Source: Luzula sylvatica
Lineage: Eukaryota > Streptophyta > Magnoliopsida > Poales > Juncaceae
Assembly (NCBI GenBank): GCA_946800325.1
Contig: OX326957.1
Location: forward strand, 56,274,977 to 56,338,976
Direction of reading: 5' to 3'
Length of the DNA stretch: 64,000 bases
Shown: in pieces, positions 25,190-39,235 of the stretch
Layout: each line of letters begins with the position of its first letter
Numbering within the stretch: the stretch's first letter is position 1
Translations under genes and position numbers: made by a program
Notes under the pieces: generated by a model
The model's input: the letters and a program-made list of their open reading frames with translations, nothing else
Told to the model about the DNA's origin: nothing
The model's database searches: none

Positions 25190-26037
25190 AATAAAGTTTG
25201 TTTTTCGATTCAAAACAAGATTTTAACGCTTTGAAGAGTTCAAATAACGTGTTTTTAGATCGTTTGTATCGTATATTTTAATACATAAATTTTCCCCAAA
25301 TTTCACAAACACTAAGAAAATTTGTTTTTCGATTAAAAACATGATTTTAACGCTTTGAGGAGTTCAAATAACGTGTTTTTAGATCATTTGTATCGTATCT
25401 TTTACTACATAATTTTTCACCAAATTTCACAAGCACTAAGAAAGTTTGTTTTTCGATTCAAAACTAGATTTTAACGCTTTGAGGAGTTCAAATAACGTGT
25501 TTTTAGATCATTTGTATCGTATCTTTTAATACATAACTTTTCACCAAATTTCACAAACACTAAGAAAGTTTGTTTTTCGATTCAAAACAAGATTTGAACG
25601 CTTTGAGGAGTTAAAATAACGTGTTTTTGGATCATTTGTATCGTACCTTTTACTACATAACTTTTCACCAAATTTCACAAACTCTATGAAAGTTTGTTTT
25701 TAGATTCAAAACAAGATTTTAACGCTTTGAGGAGTTCAAATAATGTGTTTTCATATCATTTGTATCGTATCCTTTACTACATAACTTTTCACCAAATTTC
25801 ACAAACTCTAAAACAAGATTTTAACGCTTTGAGGAGTTCAAATAACGTGTTTTTAGATCATTTGTATCGTACCTTTTACTACATAACTTTTCACCAAATT
25901 TCACAAACAGTAAGAAAGTTTGTTTTCAGATTCAAAACAAGATTTTAACGCTTTGAGGAGTTCAAATAACGTGTTTTTATATCATTTGTATCGTATCCTT
26001 TACTACATAACTTTTTACCAAATTTCACAAACTCTAT
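25190..26037 (-). repeat. Inverted block I2 (848 bp)
   Basis: This block is the copy of I1 at +7352 bp, with identical breakpoints (AAATAAAGTTTG at left, CACAAACTCT before ATGTTTTGC at right) and the same 102-bp monomer near 25809. Differences from I1 are few, for example TTTTCATATC near 25750 against TTTTTATATC. Confidence 0.93.
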
Positions 26038-26304
26038 GTTTTGCATCGAAAAACAATCTTTCTTAGTGTTTGTGAAATTTGGTGAAAAGTTATGTAGTAA
26101 AAGATACGACACAAATGATCTTAAAACACGTTATTTGAGCTGCTCAAAGCGTTAAAAGCTTGTTTTGAATCAAAAAACAGAATTTCTTAGTGTTTGCGAA
26201 ATTTGGTGAAAAGTTATGTAGTAAAAGATACGATACAAATAATCTAAAAACACGTTATTTGAACTCCTCAAAGCGTTTCGATCATGTTTTGAATCGAAAA
26301 ACAA

Positions 26305-26954
26305 ACTTTCTTAGTGTTTGTGAAATTTGGTGAAAAGTTATGTAGTAAAAGATACGATACAAATGATCTAAAAACACGTTATTTGAACTCTTCAAAGCGT
26401 TAAAATCTTGTTTTGAATCGAAAAACAAACTTTCTTAGTGTTTGTGAAATTTGGTGAAAAGTTATGTAGTAAAAGATACGATACAAATGATCTAAAAACA
26501 CGTTATTTGAACTCCTCAAAGCGTTGGAGGAGTTCAAATAACCTGTTTTTAGATCATTTGTATCGTATCTTTTACTACATAACTTTTCACCAAATTTCAC
26601 AAACACTAAGAAAGTTTGTTTTTCGATTCAAAACATGATTTCAACGCTTTGAGGAATTCAAATAACGTGTTTTTAGATCATTTGTATCGTATCTTTTACT
26701 ACATAACTTTTCACCAAATTTCACAAACACTAAGAAAGTTTGTTCTTAGTGTTTGTGAAATTTGGTGAAAAGTTATGTAGTAAAAGGTACGATACAAATG
26801 ATCTAAAAACACGTTATTTGAGCTCCTCAAAGCATTAAAATCTTGTTTTGAATCGAAAAACAAACTTTCTTACTGTTTGTGAAATTTGGTGAAAAGTTAT
26901 GTAGTAAAAGATACGATACAAATGATCTAAAAACACGTTATTTGAACTCCTGAA
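26305..26954. repeat. Double palindrome 2 (centres 26522 and 26739)
   Basis: This is the copy of double palindrome 1 at +7352 bp, with the same spacers AAAGCGTTG and AGTTTG. The mismatch beside the first centre (ACGTTATT on the left, AATAACCT on the right) is shared with copy 1. Confidence 0.92.
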
Positions 26955-28460
26955 AACGTTAAAATCTTGTTTTGAATCGAAAAACAAACTTTCTTAGTGT
27001 TTGTGAAATTTGGTGAAAAGTTATGTAGTAAATGATACGATACAAATGATCTAAAAACACGTTATTTGAACTCCTCAAAGCGTTAAGATCATGTTTTGAA
27101 TCGAAAAACAAACTTTCTTAGTGTTTGTGAAATTTGGTGAAAAGTTATGTAGTAAAAGATACGATACAAATGATCTAAAAACACGTTATTTGAACTCCTC
27201 AAAGCGTTAAAATCTTGTTTTGAATCGAAAAACAAACTTTCTTAGTGTTTGTGAAATTTGGTGAAAAGTTATGTAGTAAAAGATACGATACAAATGATCT
27301 AAAAACACGTTATTTGAACTCCTGAAAACGTTAAAATCTTGTTTTGAATCGAAAAACAAACTTTCTTAGTGTTTGTGAAATTTGGTGAAAAGTTATGTAG
27401 TAAAAGATACGATGAAAATAATCTAAAAACACGTTATTTGAACTCCTCAAAGCGTTAAAATCTTGTTTTGACTCGAAAAACAAAATTTCTTAGTGTTTGT
27501 AAAATTTGGTGAAAAGTTATGTAGTAAAAGATACAATACAAATGATCTTAAAACACATTATTTGAACTCCTCAAAGCGTAAAAATCTTGTTTTGAATCGA
27601 AAAACAAACTTTCTTAGTGTTTGTGAAATTTGGTGAAAAGTTATGTAGTAAAAGATACGATACAAATGATCTAAAAACACGTTATTTGAACTCCTCAAAG
27701 CGTTAAAATCTTGTTTTGAATCGAAAAACAAACTTTATTAGTGTTTGTGAAATTTGGTGAAAAGTTATGTAGTAAAAGATACGATACAAATGATCTAAAA
27801 ACACGTTATTTGAACTCCTGAAAACGTTAAAATCTTGTTTTGAATCGAAAAACAAACTTTCTTAGTGTTTCTGAAATTTGGTGAAAAGTTATGTAGTAAA
27901 AGATACGATACAAATAATCTAAAAACACGTTATTTGAACTCCTCAAAGCGTTAAAATCTTGTTTTGAATCGAAAAACAAACTTTCTTAGTGTTTGTAAAA
28001 TTTGGTGAAAAGTTATGTAGTAAAAGATACAATACAAATGATCTTAAAACACATTATTTGAACTCCTCAAAGCGTAAAAATCTTGTTTTGAATCGAAAAA
28101 CAAACTTTCTTAGTGTTTGTGAAATTTGGTGAAAAGTTATGTAGTAAAAGATATGATACAAATGATCTAAAAACACGTTATTTGAACTCCTGAAAACGTT
28201 AAAATCTTGTTTTGAATCGAAAAACAAACTTTCTTAGTGTTTGTGAAATTTGGTGAAAAGTTATGTATTAAAAGATACGATACAAATGATCTAAAAACAC
28301 GTTATTTGAACTCCTCAAAGCGTTAAAATCTTGTTTTGAATCGAAAAACAAACTTTCTTAGTGTTTGTGAAATTTGGTGAAAAATTATGTAGTAAAAGAT
28401 ATGATAAAAATGATAAAAAACACGTTATTTGAACTCCTCAAAGCGTTAAAATCTTGTTTT

Positions 28461-29451
28461 GAATCTAAAAACAAACTTTCATAGAGTTTGTGAAATTTGG
28501 TGAAAAGTTATATAGTAAAAGGTACGATACAAATGATCTAAAAATGCGTTATTTGAATCCCCAAAGCGTTAAAATCTTGTTTTGAATCGAAAAACAAAAT
28601 TTCTTAGTGTTTGTGAAATTTGGTGAAAAGTTATGTTTTAAAAGATACGATACAAATGATCTAAAAACACGTTATTTGAACTCCTGAAAACGTTAAAATC
28701 TTGTTTTGAATCGAAAAACAAACTTTCTTAGTGTTTGTGAAATTTGGTGAAAAGTTATGTAGTAAAAGATACGATACAAATAATCTAAAAACACGTTATT
28801 TGAACTCCTCAAAGCGTTAAAATCTTGTTTTGAATCGAAAAACAAACTTTCTTAGTGTTTGTAAAATTTGGTGAAAACTTATGTAGTAAAAGATACAATA
28901 CAAATGATCTTAAAACACATTATTTGAACTCCTCAAAGCGTAAAAATCTTGTTTTGAATCGAAAAACAAACTTTCTTAGTGTTTGTGAAATTTGGTGAAA
29001 AGTTATGTAGTAAAAGATATGATACAAATGATCTAAAAACACGTTATTTGAACTCCTGAAAACGTTAAAATCTTGTTTTGAATCGAAAAACAAACTTTCT
29101 TAGTGTTTGTGAAATTTGGTGAAAAGTTATGTAGTAAAAGATACGATACAAATAATCTAAAAACACGTTATTTGAACTCCTCAAAGCGTTAAAATCTTGT
29201 TTTGAATCGAAAAACAAACTTTCTTAGTGTTTGTAAAATTTGGTGAAAAGTTATGTAGTAAAAGATACCATACAAATGATCTTAAAACACATTATTTGAA
29301 CTCCTCAAAGCGTTAAAATCTTGTTTTGAATCGAAAAACAAACTTTCGTAGTGTTTGTAAAATTTGGTGAAAAGTTATGTAGTAAAAGATACGATACAAA
29401 TGATCTAAAAACACGTTATTTGAACTCATGAAAGCGTTAAAATCTTGTTTT
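28461..29451 (+). repeat. 991-bp tandem repeat, copy 1 (8 monomers)
   Basis: The repeat starts at the GAATCT anchor of a type G monomer and runs G, H, B, C, D, B, C, X. At the end, the X monomer (GAACTCATGAAAGCG) joins the next type G monomer instead of an inverted block. This copy has the private variant GAAAACTTATG near 28873. Confidence 0.85.
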
Positions 29452-30442
29452 GAATCTAAAAACAAACTTTCATAGAGTTTGTGAAATTTGGTGAAAAGTT
29501 ATATAGTAAAAGGTACGATACAAATGATCTAAAAATGCGTTATTTGAATCCCCAAAGCGTTAAAATCTTGTTTTGAATCGAAAAACAAAATTTCTTAGTG
29601 TTTGTGAAATTTGGTGAAAAGTTATGTTTTAAAAGATACGATACAAATGATCTAAAAACACGTTATTTGAACTCCTGAAAACGTTAAAATCTTGTTTTGA
29701 ATCGAAAAACAAACTTTCTTAGTGTTTGTGAAATTTGGTGAAAAGTTATGTAGTAAAAGATACGATACAAATAATCTAAAAACACGTTATTTGAACTCCT
29801 CAAAGCGTTAAAATCTTGTTTTGAATCGAAAAACAAACTTTCTTAGTGTTTGTAAAATTTGGTGAAAAGTTATGTAGTAAAAGATACAATACAAATGATC
29901 TTAAAACACATTATTTGAACTCCTCAAAGCGTAAAAATCTTGTTTTGAATCGAAAAACAAACTTTCTTAGTGTTTGTGAAATTTGGTGAAAAGTTATGTA
30001 GTAAAAGATATGATACAAATGATCTAAAAACACGTTATTTGAACTCCTGAAAACGTTAAAATCTTGTTTTGAATCGAAAAACAAACTTTCTTAGTGTTTG
30101 TGAAATTTGGTGAAAAGTTATGTAGTAAAAGATACGATACAAATAATCTAAAAACACGTTATTTGAACTCCTCAAAGCGTTAAAATCTTGTTTTGAATCG
30201 AAAAACAAACTTTCTTAGTGTTTGTAAAATTTGGTGAAAAGTTATGTAGTAAAAGATACCATACAAATGATCTTAAAACACATTATTTGAACTCCTCAAA
30301 GCGTTAAAATCTTGTTTTGAATCGAAAAACAAACTTTCGTAGTGTTTGTAAAATTTGGTGAAAAGTTATGTAGTAAAAGATACGATACAAATGATCTAAA
30401 AACACGTTATTTGAACTCATGAAAGCGTTAAAATCTTGTTTT
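29452..30442 (+). repeat. 991-bp tandem repeat, copy 2
   Basis: This copy has the same eight monomers in the same order, with exact 991-bp spacing of the GAATCT anchors (28461, 29452, 30443). Spacing of the GAACTCATGAAAG word (29427 and 30418 at its CATG) is also 991. A shortened third copy follows. Confidence 0.87.
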
Positions 30443-30791
30443 GAATCTAAAAACAAACTTTCATAGAGTTTGTGAAATTTGGTGAAAAGTTATATAGTAA
30501 AAGGTACGATACAAATGATCTAAAAATGCGTTATTTGAATCCCCAAAGCGTTAAAATCTTGTTTTGAATCGAAAAACAAAATTTCTTAGTGTTTGTGAAA
30601 TTTGGTGAAAAGTTATGTTTTAAAAGATACGATACAAATGATCTAAAAACACGTTATTTGAACTCCTGAAAACGTTAAAATCTTGTTTTGAATCGAAAAA
30701 CAAACTTTCTTAGTGTTTGTGAAATTTGGTGAAAAGTTATGTAGTAAAAGATACGATACAAATAATCTAAAAACACGTTATTTGAACTCCT
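30443..30791 (+). repeat. 991-bp tandem repeat, truncated copy 3
   Basis: About three monomers (G, H, B) match copy 2 and then diverge at CTCCTGAAAACG near 30792, where copy 2 has CTCCTCAAAGCG. The break is a plausible unequal-exchange point. Confidence 0.8.
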
Positions 30792-32913
30792 GAAAACGTT
30801 AAAATCTTGTTTTGAATCGAAAAACAAACTTTCTTAGTGTTTGTGAAATTTGGTGAAAAGTTATGTAGTAAAAGATACGATACAAATAATCTAAAAACAC
30901 GTTATTTGAACTCCTCAAAGCGTTAAAATCTTGTTTTGAATCGAAAAACAAAATTTCTTAGTGTTTGTAAAATTTGGTGAAAAGTTATGTAGTAAAAGAT
31001 ACAATACAAATGATCTTAAAACACATTATTTGAACTCCTCAAAGCGTAAAAATCTTGTTTTGAATCGAAAAACAAACTTTCTTAGTGTTTGTGAAATTTG
31101 GTGAAAAGTTATGTAGTAAAAGATACGATACAAATGATCTAAAAACACGTTATTTGAACTCCTCAAAGCGTTAAAATCTTGTTTTGAATCGAAAAACAAA
31201 CTTTATTAGTGTTTGTGAAATTTGGTGAAAAGTTATGTAGTAAAAGATACGATACAAATGATCTAAAAACACGTTATTTGAACTCCTGAAAACGTTAAAA
31301 TCTTGTTTTGAATCGAAAAACAAACTTTCTTAGTGTTTGTGAAATTTGGTGAAAAGTTATGTAGTAAAAGATACGATACAAATAATCTAAAAACACGTTA
31401 TTTGAACTCCTCAAAGCGTTAAAATCTTGTTTTGAATCGAAAAACAAACTTTCTTAGTGTTTGTAAAATTTGGTGAAAAGTTATGTAGTAAAAGATACAA
31501 TACAAATGATCTTAAAACACATTATTTGAACTCCTCAAAGCGTAAAAATCTTGTTTTGAATCGAAAAACAAACTTTCTTAGTGTTTGTGAAATTTGGTGA
31601 AAAGTTATGTAGTAAAAGATATGATACAAATGATCTAAAAACACGTTATTTGAACTCCTGAAAACGTTAAAATCTTGTTTTGAATCGAAAAACAAACTTT
31701 CTTAGTGTTTGTGAAATTTGGTGAAAAGTTATGTATTAAAAGATACGATACAAATGATCTAAAAACACGTTATTTGAACTCCTCAAAGCGTTAAAATCTT
31801 GTTTTGAATCGAAAAACAAACTTTCTTAGTGTTTGTGAAATTTGGTGAAAAATTATGTAGTAAAAGATATGATAAAAATGATAAAAAACACGTTATTTGA
31901 ACTCCTCAAAGCGTTAAAATCTTGTTTTGAATCTAAAAACAAACTTTCATAGAGTTTGTGAAATTTGGTGAAAAGTTATATAGTAAAAGGTACGATACAA
32001 ATGATCTAAAAATGCGTTATTTGAATCCCCAAAGCGTTAAAATCTTGTTTTGAATCGAAAAACAAAATTTCTTAGTGTTTGTGAAATTTGGTGAAAAGTT
32101 ATGTTTTAAAAGATACGATACAAATGATCTAAAAACACGTTATTTGAACTCCTGAAAACGTTAAAATCTTGTTTTGAATCGAAAAACAAACTTTCTTAGT
32201 GTTTGTGAAATTTGGTGAAAAGTTATGTAGTAAAAGATACGATACAAATAATCTAAAAACACGTTATTTGAACTCCTCAAAGCGTTAAAATCTTGTTTTG
32301 AATCGAAAAACAAACTTTCTTAGTGTTTGTAAAATTTGGTGTAAACTTATGTAGTAAAAGATACAATACAAATGATCTTAAAACACATTATTTGAACTCC
32401 TCAAAGCGTAAAAATCTTGTTTTGAATCGAAAAACAAACTTTCTTAGTGTTTGTGAAATTTGGTGAAAAGTTATGTAGTAAAAGATATGATACAAATGAT
32501 CTAAAAACACGTTATTTGAACTCCTGAAAACGTTAAAATCTTGTTTTGAATCGAAAAACAAACTTTCTTAGTGTTTGTGAAATTTGGTGAAAAGTTATGT
32601 AGTAAAAGATACGATACAAATAATCTAAAAACACGTTATTTGAACTCCTCAAAGCGTTAAAATCTTGTTTTGAATCGAAAAACAAACTTTCTTAGTGTTT
32701 GTAAAATTTGGTGAAAAGTTATGTAGTAAAAGATACCATACAAATGATCTTAAAACACATTATTTGAACTCCTCAAAGCGTTAAAATCTTGTTTTGAATC
32801 GAAAAACAAACTTTCGTAGTGTTTGTAAAATTTGGTGAAAAGTTATGTAGTAAAAGATACGATACAAATGATCTAAAAACACGTTATTTGAACTCATGAA
32901 AGCGTTAAAATCA

Positions 32914-34359
32914 AAGAAAGTTTGTTTTTCGATTCAAAACAAGATTTTAACGCTTTGAAGAGTTCAAATAACGTGTTTTTAGATCGTTTGTATCGTATAT
33001 TTTAATACATAAATTTTCCCCAAATTTCACAAACACTAAGAAAATTTGTTTTTCGATTAAAAACATGATTTTAACGCTTTGAGGAGTTCAAATAACGTGT
33101 TTTTAGATCATTTGTATCGTATCTTTTACTACATAATTTTTCACCAAATTTCACAAGCACTAAGAAAGTTTGTTTTTCGATTCAAAACTAGATTTTAACG
33201 CTTTGAGGAGTTCAAATAACGTGTTTTTAGATCATTTGTATCGTATCTTTTAATACATAACTTTTCACCAAATTTCACAAACACTAAGAAAGTTTGTTTT
33301 TCGATTCAAAACAAGATTTTAACGCTTTGAGGTGTTCAAATAACGTGTTTTTAGATCATTTGTATCGTATCTTTTACTACATAACTTTTCACCAAATTTC
33401 ACCAACACTAAGAAAGTTTATTTTTCGATTCAAAACAAGATTTTAACGCTTTGAGGTGTTCAAATAACGTGTTTTTAGATCATTTGTATCGTATCTTTTA
33501 CTTCATAACTTTTCACCAAATTTCGCAAACACTAAGAAAGTTTGTTTTTAGATTCAAAACAAGATTTTAACGCTTTGAGGAGTTCAAATAACGTGTTTTT
33601 AGATTATTTGTATCGTATCATTTACTACATATCTTTTTACCAAATTTCACAAACTCTATGAAAATTTGTTTTTCGATTCAAAACAAGATTTTAACGCTTT
33701 GAGGAGTTCAAATAACGTGTTTTTAGATCATTTGTATCGTATCTTTTACTACATAACTTTTCACCAAATTTATCAAACACTCAGAAAGATTGTTTTTCGA
33801 TTCAAAACATGATTTTAACGCTTTCATGAGTTCAAATAACGTGTTTTTAGATCATTTCTATCGTATCTTTTACTACATAACTTTTCACCAAATTTCACAA
33901 ACACTACGAAAGTTAGTTTTTCGATTCAAAACAAGATTTGAACGCTTTGAGGAGTTAAAATAACGTGTTTTTGGATCATTTGTATCGTACCTTTTACTAC
34001 ATAACTTTTCACCAAATTTCACAAACTCTATGAAAGTTTGTTTTTAGATTCAAAACAAGATTTTAACGATTTGAGGAGTTCAAATAATGTGTTTTTATAT
34101 CATTTGTATCGTATCCTTTACTACATAACTTTTCACCAAATTTCACAAACTCTAAAACAAGATTTTAACGCTTTGAGGAGTTCAAATAACGTGTTTTTAG
34201 ATCATTTGTATTCACCAAATTTCACAAACAGTAAGAAAGTTTGTTTTCAGATTCAAAACAAGATTTTAACGCTTTGAGGAGTTCAAATAACGTGTTTTTA
34301 TATCATTTGTATCGTATCCTTTACTACATAACTTTTTACCAAATTTCACAAACTCTATG
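32914..34359 (-). repeat. Inverted block I3 (1446 bp)
   Basis: The left junction reads TTAAAATC then AAAGAAAGTTTG; I1 and I2 have AAATAAAG. The right junction is CACAAACTCT then ATGTTTTGC. The block contains GAGGTGTTC monomers absent from I1 and I2, the TTTCATGAG monomer (reverse complement of X), the 102-bp monomer near 34154, and a further deletion of about 25 bp near 34210, where TTTGTA runs directly into TTCACC. Confidence 0.92.
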
Positions 34360-34625
34360 TTTTGCATCGAAAAACAATCTTTCTTAGTGTTTGTGAAATT
34401 TGGTGAAAAGTTATGTAGTAAAAGATACGACACAAATGATCTTAAAACACGTTATTTGAGCTGCTCAAAGCGTTAAAAGCTTGTTTTGAATCCAAAAACA
34501 GACTTTCTTAGTGTTTGCGAAATTTGGTGAAAAGTTATGTAGTAAAAGATACGATACAAATAATCTAAAAACACGTTATTTGAACTCCTCAAAGCATTTC
34601 GATCATGTTTTGAATCGAAAAACAA

Positions 34626-35277
34626 ACTTTCTTTGTGTTTGTGAAATTTGGTGAAAAGTTATGTAGTAAAAGATACGATACAAATGATCTAAAAACACGT
34701 TATTTGAACTCTTCAAAGCGTTAAAATCTTGTTTTGAATCGAAAAACAAACTTTCTTAGTGTTTGTGAAATTTGGTGAAAAGTTATGTAGTAAAAGATAC
34801 GATACAAATGATCTAAAAACACGTTATTTGAACTCCTCAAAGCGTTGGAGGAGTTCAAATAACATGTTTTTAGATCATTTGTATCGTATCTTTTACTACA
34901 TAACTTTTCACCAAATTTCACAAACACTAAGAAAGTTTGTTTTTCGATTCAAAACATGATTTCAACGCTTTGAGGAATTCAAATAACGTGTTTTTAGATC
35001 ATTTGTATCGTATCTTTTACTACATAACTTTTCAACAAATTTCACAAACACTAAGAAAGTTTGTTCTTAGTGTTTGTGAAATTTGGTGAAAAGTTATGTA
35101 GTAAAAGGTACGATACAAATGATCTAAAAACACGTTATTTGAGCTCCTCAAAGCATTAAAATCTTGTTTTGAATCGAAAAACAAACTTTCTTAGTGTTTG
35201 TGAAATTTGGTGAAAAGTTATGTAGTAAAAGATACGATACAAATGATCTAAAAACACGTTATTTGAACTCCTGAAAA
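34626..35277. repeat. Double palindrome 3 (centres 34843 and 35060)
   Basis: This has the same architecture as copy 1. The right arm of the first centre has AATAACATG where copies 1 and 2 have AATAACCTG, so both lost the CpG expected from symmetry (AACGTG) in different ways. The CpG-derived mismatch is the main imperfection near the centre. Confidence 0.9.
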
Positions 35278-37267
35278 CGTTAAAATCTTGTTTTGAATCG
35301 AAAAACAAATTTTCTTAGTGTTTGTAAAATTTGGTGAAAAGTTATGTAGTAAATGATACGATACAAATGATCTAAAAACACGTTATTTGAACTCCTCAAA
35401 GCGTTAAGATCATGTTTTGAATCGAAAAACAAACTTTCTTAGTGTTTGTGAAATTTGGTGAAAAGTTATGTAGTAAAAGATACGATACAAATGATCTAAA
35501 AACACGTTATTTGAACTCCTCAAAGCGTTAAAATCTTGTTTTGAATCGAAAAACAAACTTTATTAGTGTTTGTGAAATTTGGTGAAAAGTTATGTAGTAA
35601 AAGATACGATACAAATGATCTAAAAACACGTTATTTGAACTCCTGAAAACGTTAAAATCTTGTTTTGAATCGAAAAACAAACTTTCTTAGTGTTTGTGAA
35701 ATTTGGTGAAAAGTTATGTAGTAAAAGATACGATACAAATAATCTAAAAACACGTTATTTGAACTCCTCAAAGCGTTAAAATCTTGTTTTGAATCGAAAA
35801 ACAAACTTTCTTAGTGTTTGTAAAATTTGGTGAAAAGTTATGTAGTAAAAGATACAATACAAATGATCTTAAAACACATTATTTGAACTCCTCAAAGCGT
35901 AAAAATCTTGTTTTGAATCGAAAAACAAATTTTCTTAGTGTTTGTGAAATTTGGTGAAAAGTTATGTAGTAAAAGATATGATACAAATGATCTAAAAACA
36001 CGTTATTTGAACTCCTGAAAACGTTAAAATCTTGTTTTGAATCGAAAAACAAACTTTCTTAGTGTTTGTGAAATTTGGTGAAAAGTTATGTATTAAAAGA
36101 TACGATACAAATGATCTAAAAACACGTTATTTGAACTCCTCAAAGCGTTAAAATCTTGTTTTGAATCGAAAAACAAACTTTCTTAGTGTTTGTGAAATTT
36201 GGTAAAAAATTATGTTGTAAAAGATATGATAAAAATGATAAAAAACACGTTATTTGAACTCCTCAAAGCGTTAAAATCTTGTTTTGAATCTAAAAACAAA
36301 CTTTCATAGAGTTTGTGAAATTTGGTGAAAAGTTATATAGTAAAAGGTACGATACAAATGATCTAAAAATGCGTTATTTGAATCCCCAAAGCGTTAAAAT
36401 CTTGTTTTGAATCGAAAAACAAAATTTCTTAGTGTTTGTGAAATTTGGTGAAAAGTTATGTTTTAAAAGATACGATACAAATGATCTAAAAACACGTTAT
36501 TTGAACTCCTGAAAACGTTAAAATCTTGTTTTGAATCGAAAAACAAACTTTCTTAGTGTTTGTGAAATTTGGTGAAAAGTTATGTAGTAAAAGATACGAT
36601 ACAAATAATCTAAAAACACGTTATTTGAACTCCTCAAAGCCTTAAAATCTTGTTTTGAATCGAAAAACAAACTTTCTTAGTGTTTGTAAAATTTGGTGAA
36701 AACTTATGTAGTAAAAGATACAATACAAATGATCTTAAAACACATTATTTGAACTCCTCAAAGCGTAAAAATCTTGTTTTGAATCGAAAAACAAACTTTC
36801 TTAGTGTTTGTGAAATTTGGTGAAAAGTTATGTAGTAAAAGATATGATACAAATGATCTAAAAACACGTTATTTGAACTCCTGAAAACGTTAAAATCTTG
36901 TTTTGAATCGAAAAACAAACTTTCTTAGTGTTTGTGAAATTTGGTGAAAAGTTATGTAGTAAAAGATACGATACAAATAATCTAAAAACACGTTATTTGA
37001 ACTCCTCAAAGCGTTAAAATCTTGTTTTGAATCGAAAAACAAACTTTCTTAGTGTTTGTAAAATTTGGTGAAAAGTTATGTAGTAAAAGATACCATACAA
37101 ATGATCTTAAAACACATTATTTGAGCTCCTCAAAGCGTTAAAATCTTGTTTTGAATCGAAAAACAAACTTTCGTAGTGTTTGTAAAATTTGGTGAAAAGT
37201 TATGTAGTAAAAGATACGATACAAATGATCTAAAAACACGTTATTTGAACTCATGAAAGCGTTAAAA
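35064..37267 (+). repeat. + stretch between the third and fourth inversion modules
   Basis: This short 2.2-kb + run of about 18 monomers holds no gene. It copies the second half of the preceding + stretch at an offset of about 4357 bp (CTTTATTAG at 31201 and 35558) and ends in the X monomer before I4. Private changes include GGTAAAAAATTATGTTG near 36203. Confidence 0.83.
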
Positions 37268-39235
37268 TCAAAGAAAGTTTGTTTTTCGATTCAAAACAAG
37301 ATTTTAACGCTTTGAAGAGTTCAAATAACGTGTTTTTAGATCGTTTGTATCGTATATTTTAATACAAAAATTTTCCCCAAATTTCACAAACACTAAGAAA
37401 ATTTGTTTTTCGATTAAAAACATGATTTTAACGCTTTGAGGAGTTCAAATAACGTGTTTTTAGATCATTTGTATCGTATCTTTTACTACATAATTTTTCA
37501 CCAAATTTCACAAGCACTAAGAAACTTTGTTTTTCGATTCAAAACTAGATTTTAACGCTTTGAGGAGTTCAAATAACGTGTTTTTAGATCATTTGTATCG
37601 TATCTTTTAATACATAACTTTTCACCAAATTTCACAAACACTAAGAAAGTTTGTTTTTCGATTCAAAACAAGATTTTAACGCTTTGAGGTGTTCAAATAA
37701 CGTGTTTTTAGATCATTTGTATCGTATCTTTTACTACATAACTTTTCACCAAATTTCACCAACACTAAGAAAGTTTATTTTTCGATTCAAAACAAGATTT
37801 TAACGCTTTGAGGTGTTCAAATAACGTGTTTTTAGATCATTTGTATCGTATCTTTTACTTCATAACTTTTCACCAAATTTCACAAACACTAAGAAAGTTT
37901 GTTTTTAGATTCAAAACAAGATTTTAACGCTTTGAGGAGTTCAAATAACGTGTTTTTAGATTATTTGTATCGTATCATTTACTACATATCTTTTTACCAA
38001 ATTTCACAAACTCTATGAAAATTTGTTTTTCGATTCAAAACAAGATTTTAACGCTTTGAGGAGTTCAAATAACGTGTTTTTAGATCATTTGTATCGTATC
38101 TTTTACTACATAACTTTTCACCAAATTTCTCAAACACTAAGAAAGATTGTTTTTCGATTCAAAACATGATTTTAACGCTTTCATGAGTTCAAATAACGTG
38201 TTTTTAGATCATTTCTATCGTATCTTTTACTACATAACTTTTCACCAAATTTTACAAACACTACGAAAGTTAGTTTTTCGATTCAAAACAAGATTTTAAC
38301 GCTTTGAGGAGTTCAAATAATGTGTTTTAAGATCATTTGTATCGTATCTTTTACTACATAACTTTTCACCAAATTTTACAAACACTAAGAAAGTTTGTTT
38401 TTCGATTCAAAACAAGATTTTAACGCTTTGAGGAGTTCAAATAATGTGTTTTTAGATCATTTGTATCGTATCTTTTACTACATAACTTTTCACCAAATTT
38501 TACAAACACAAAGAAAGTTTGTTTTTCGATTCAAAACAAGATTTTAACGCTTTGAGGAGTTCAAATAACGTGTTTTTAGATCATTTGTATCGTATCTTTT
38601 ACTACATAACTTTTCACCAAATTTCACAAACACTAAGAAAGTTTTTTTTTAGATTCAAAACAAGATTTTAACGTTTTCAGGAGTTCAAAAAACGTGTTTT
38701 TAGATCATTTGTATCGTATCTTTTACTACATAACTTTTCACCAAATTTCACAAACACTAAGAAAGTTTGTTTTTCGATTCAAAACAAGATTTGAACGCTT
38801 TGAGGAGTTAAAATAACGTGTTTTTGGATCATTTGTATCGTACCTTTTACTACATAACTTTTCACCAAATTTCACAAACTCTATGAAAGTTTGTTTTTAG
38901 ATTCAAAACAAGATTTTAACGCTTTGAGGAGTTCAAATAATGTGTTTTTATATCATTTGTATCGTATCCTTTACTACATAACTTTTCACCAAATTTCACA
39001 AACTCTAAAACAAGATTTTAACGCTTTGAGGAGTTCAAATAACGTGTTTTTAGATCATTTGTATCGTACCTTTTACTACATAACTTGTCACCAAATTTCA
39101 CAAACAGTAAGAAAGTTTGTTTTCAGATTCAAAACAAGATTTTAACACTTTGAGGAGTTCAAATAACGTGTTTTTATATCATTTGTATCGTATCCTTTAA
39201 TACATAACTTTTTACCAAATTTCACAAACTCTATG
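37268..39235 (-). repeat. Inverted block I4 (1968 bp, longest)
   Basis: This is the fullest version, about 16 reversed monomers, and can serve as reference for the inverted family. It contains the two GAGGTGTTC monomers, TATCATTTACTACATATC, the TTTCATGAG / TTTCTATCG / ACTACGAAAGTTAG monomer (reverse complement of an X type), two reversed type C monomers, AAAGTTTTTTTTTAG, the GTTTTCAGGAGTTCAAAAAAC monomer, GGATC / GTACC, and the 102-bp monomer near 39007. The other blocks look like deletion derivatives of this order. Confidence 0.92.

Larger units (their letters stand above)
22998..28685 (+). repeat. 7352-bp superunit, copy 2
   Basis: This is the second copy of 15646-21333, including the inverted block and both palindromes. 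Private differences such as GACTCGAAAA near 27471 (copy 1 has GAATCGAAAA) show it has begun to diverge. The junction with the preceding 21334-22997 stretch is explained by an additional 1362-bp tandem duplication. Confidence 0.85.
26743..32913 (+). repeat. + stretch between the second and third inversion modules
   Basis: These are + monomers with no gene. Up to 28685 they copy 19391-21333. The stretch then contains the 991-bp tandem repeats (28461-30791) and a run of B, C, A, A', B, C, D, E, F, G, H, B, C, D, B, C and X monomers to the next inversion. GGTGTAAACTTATG near 32338 is shared only with 53722 in the copies I compared. Confidence 0.82.
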
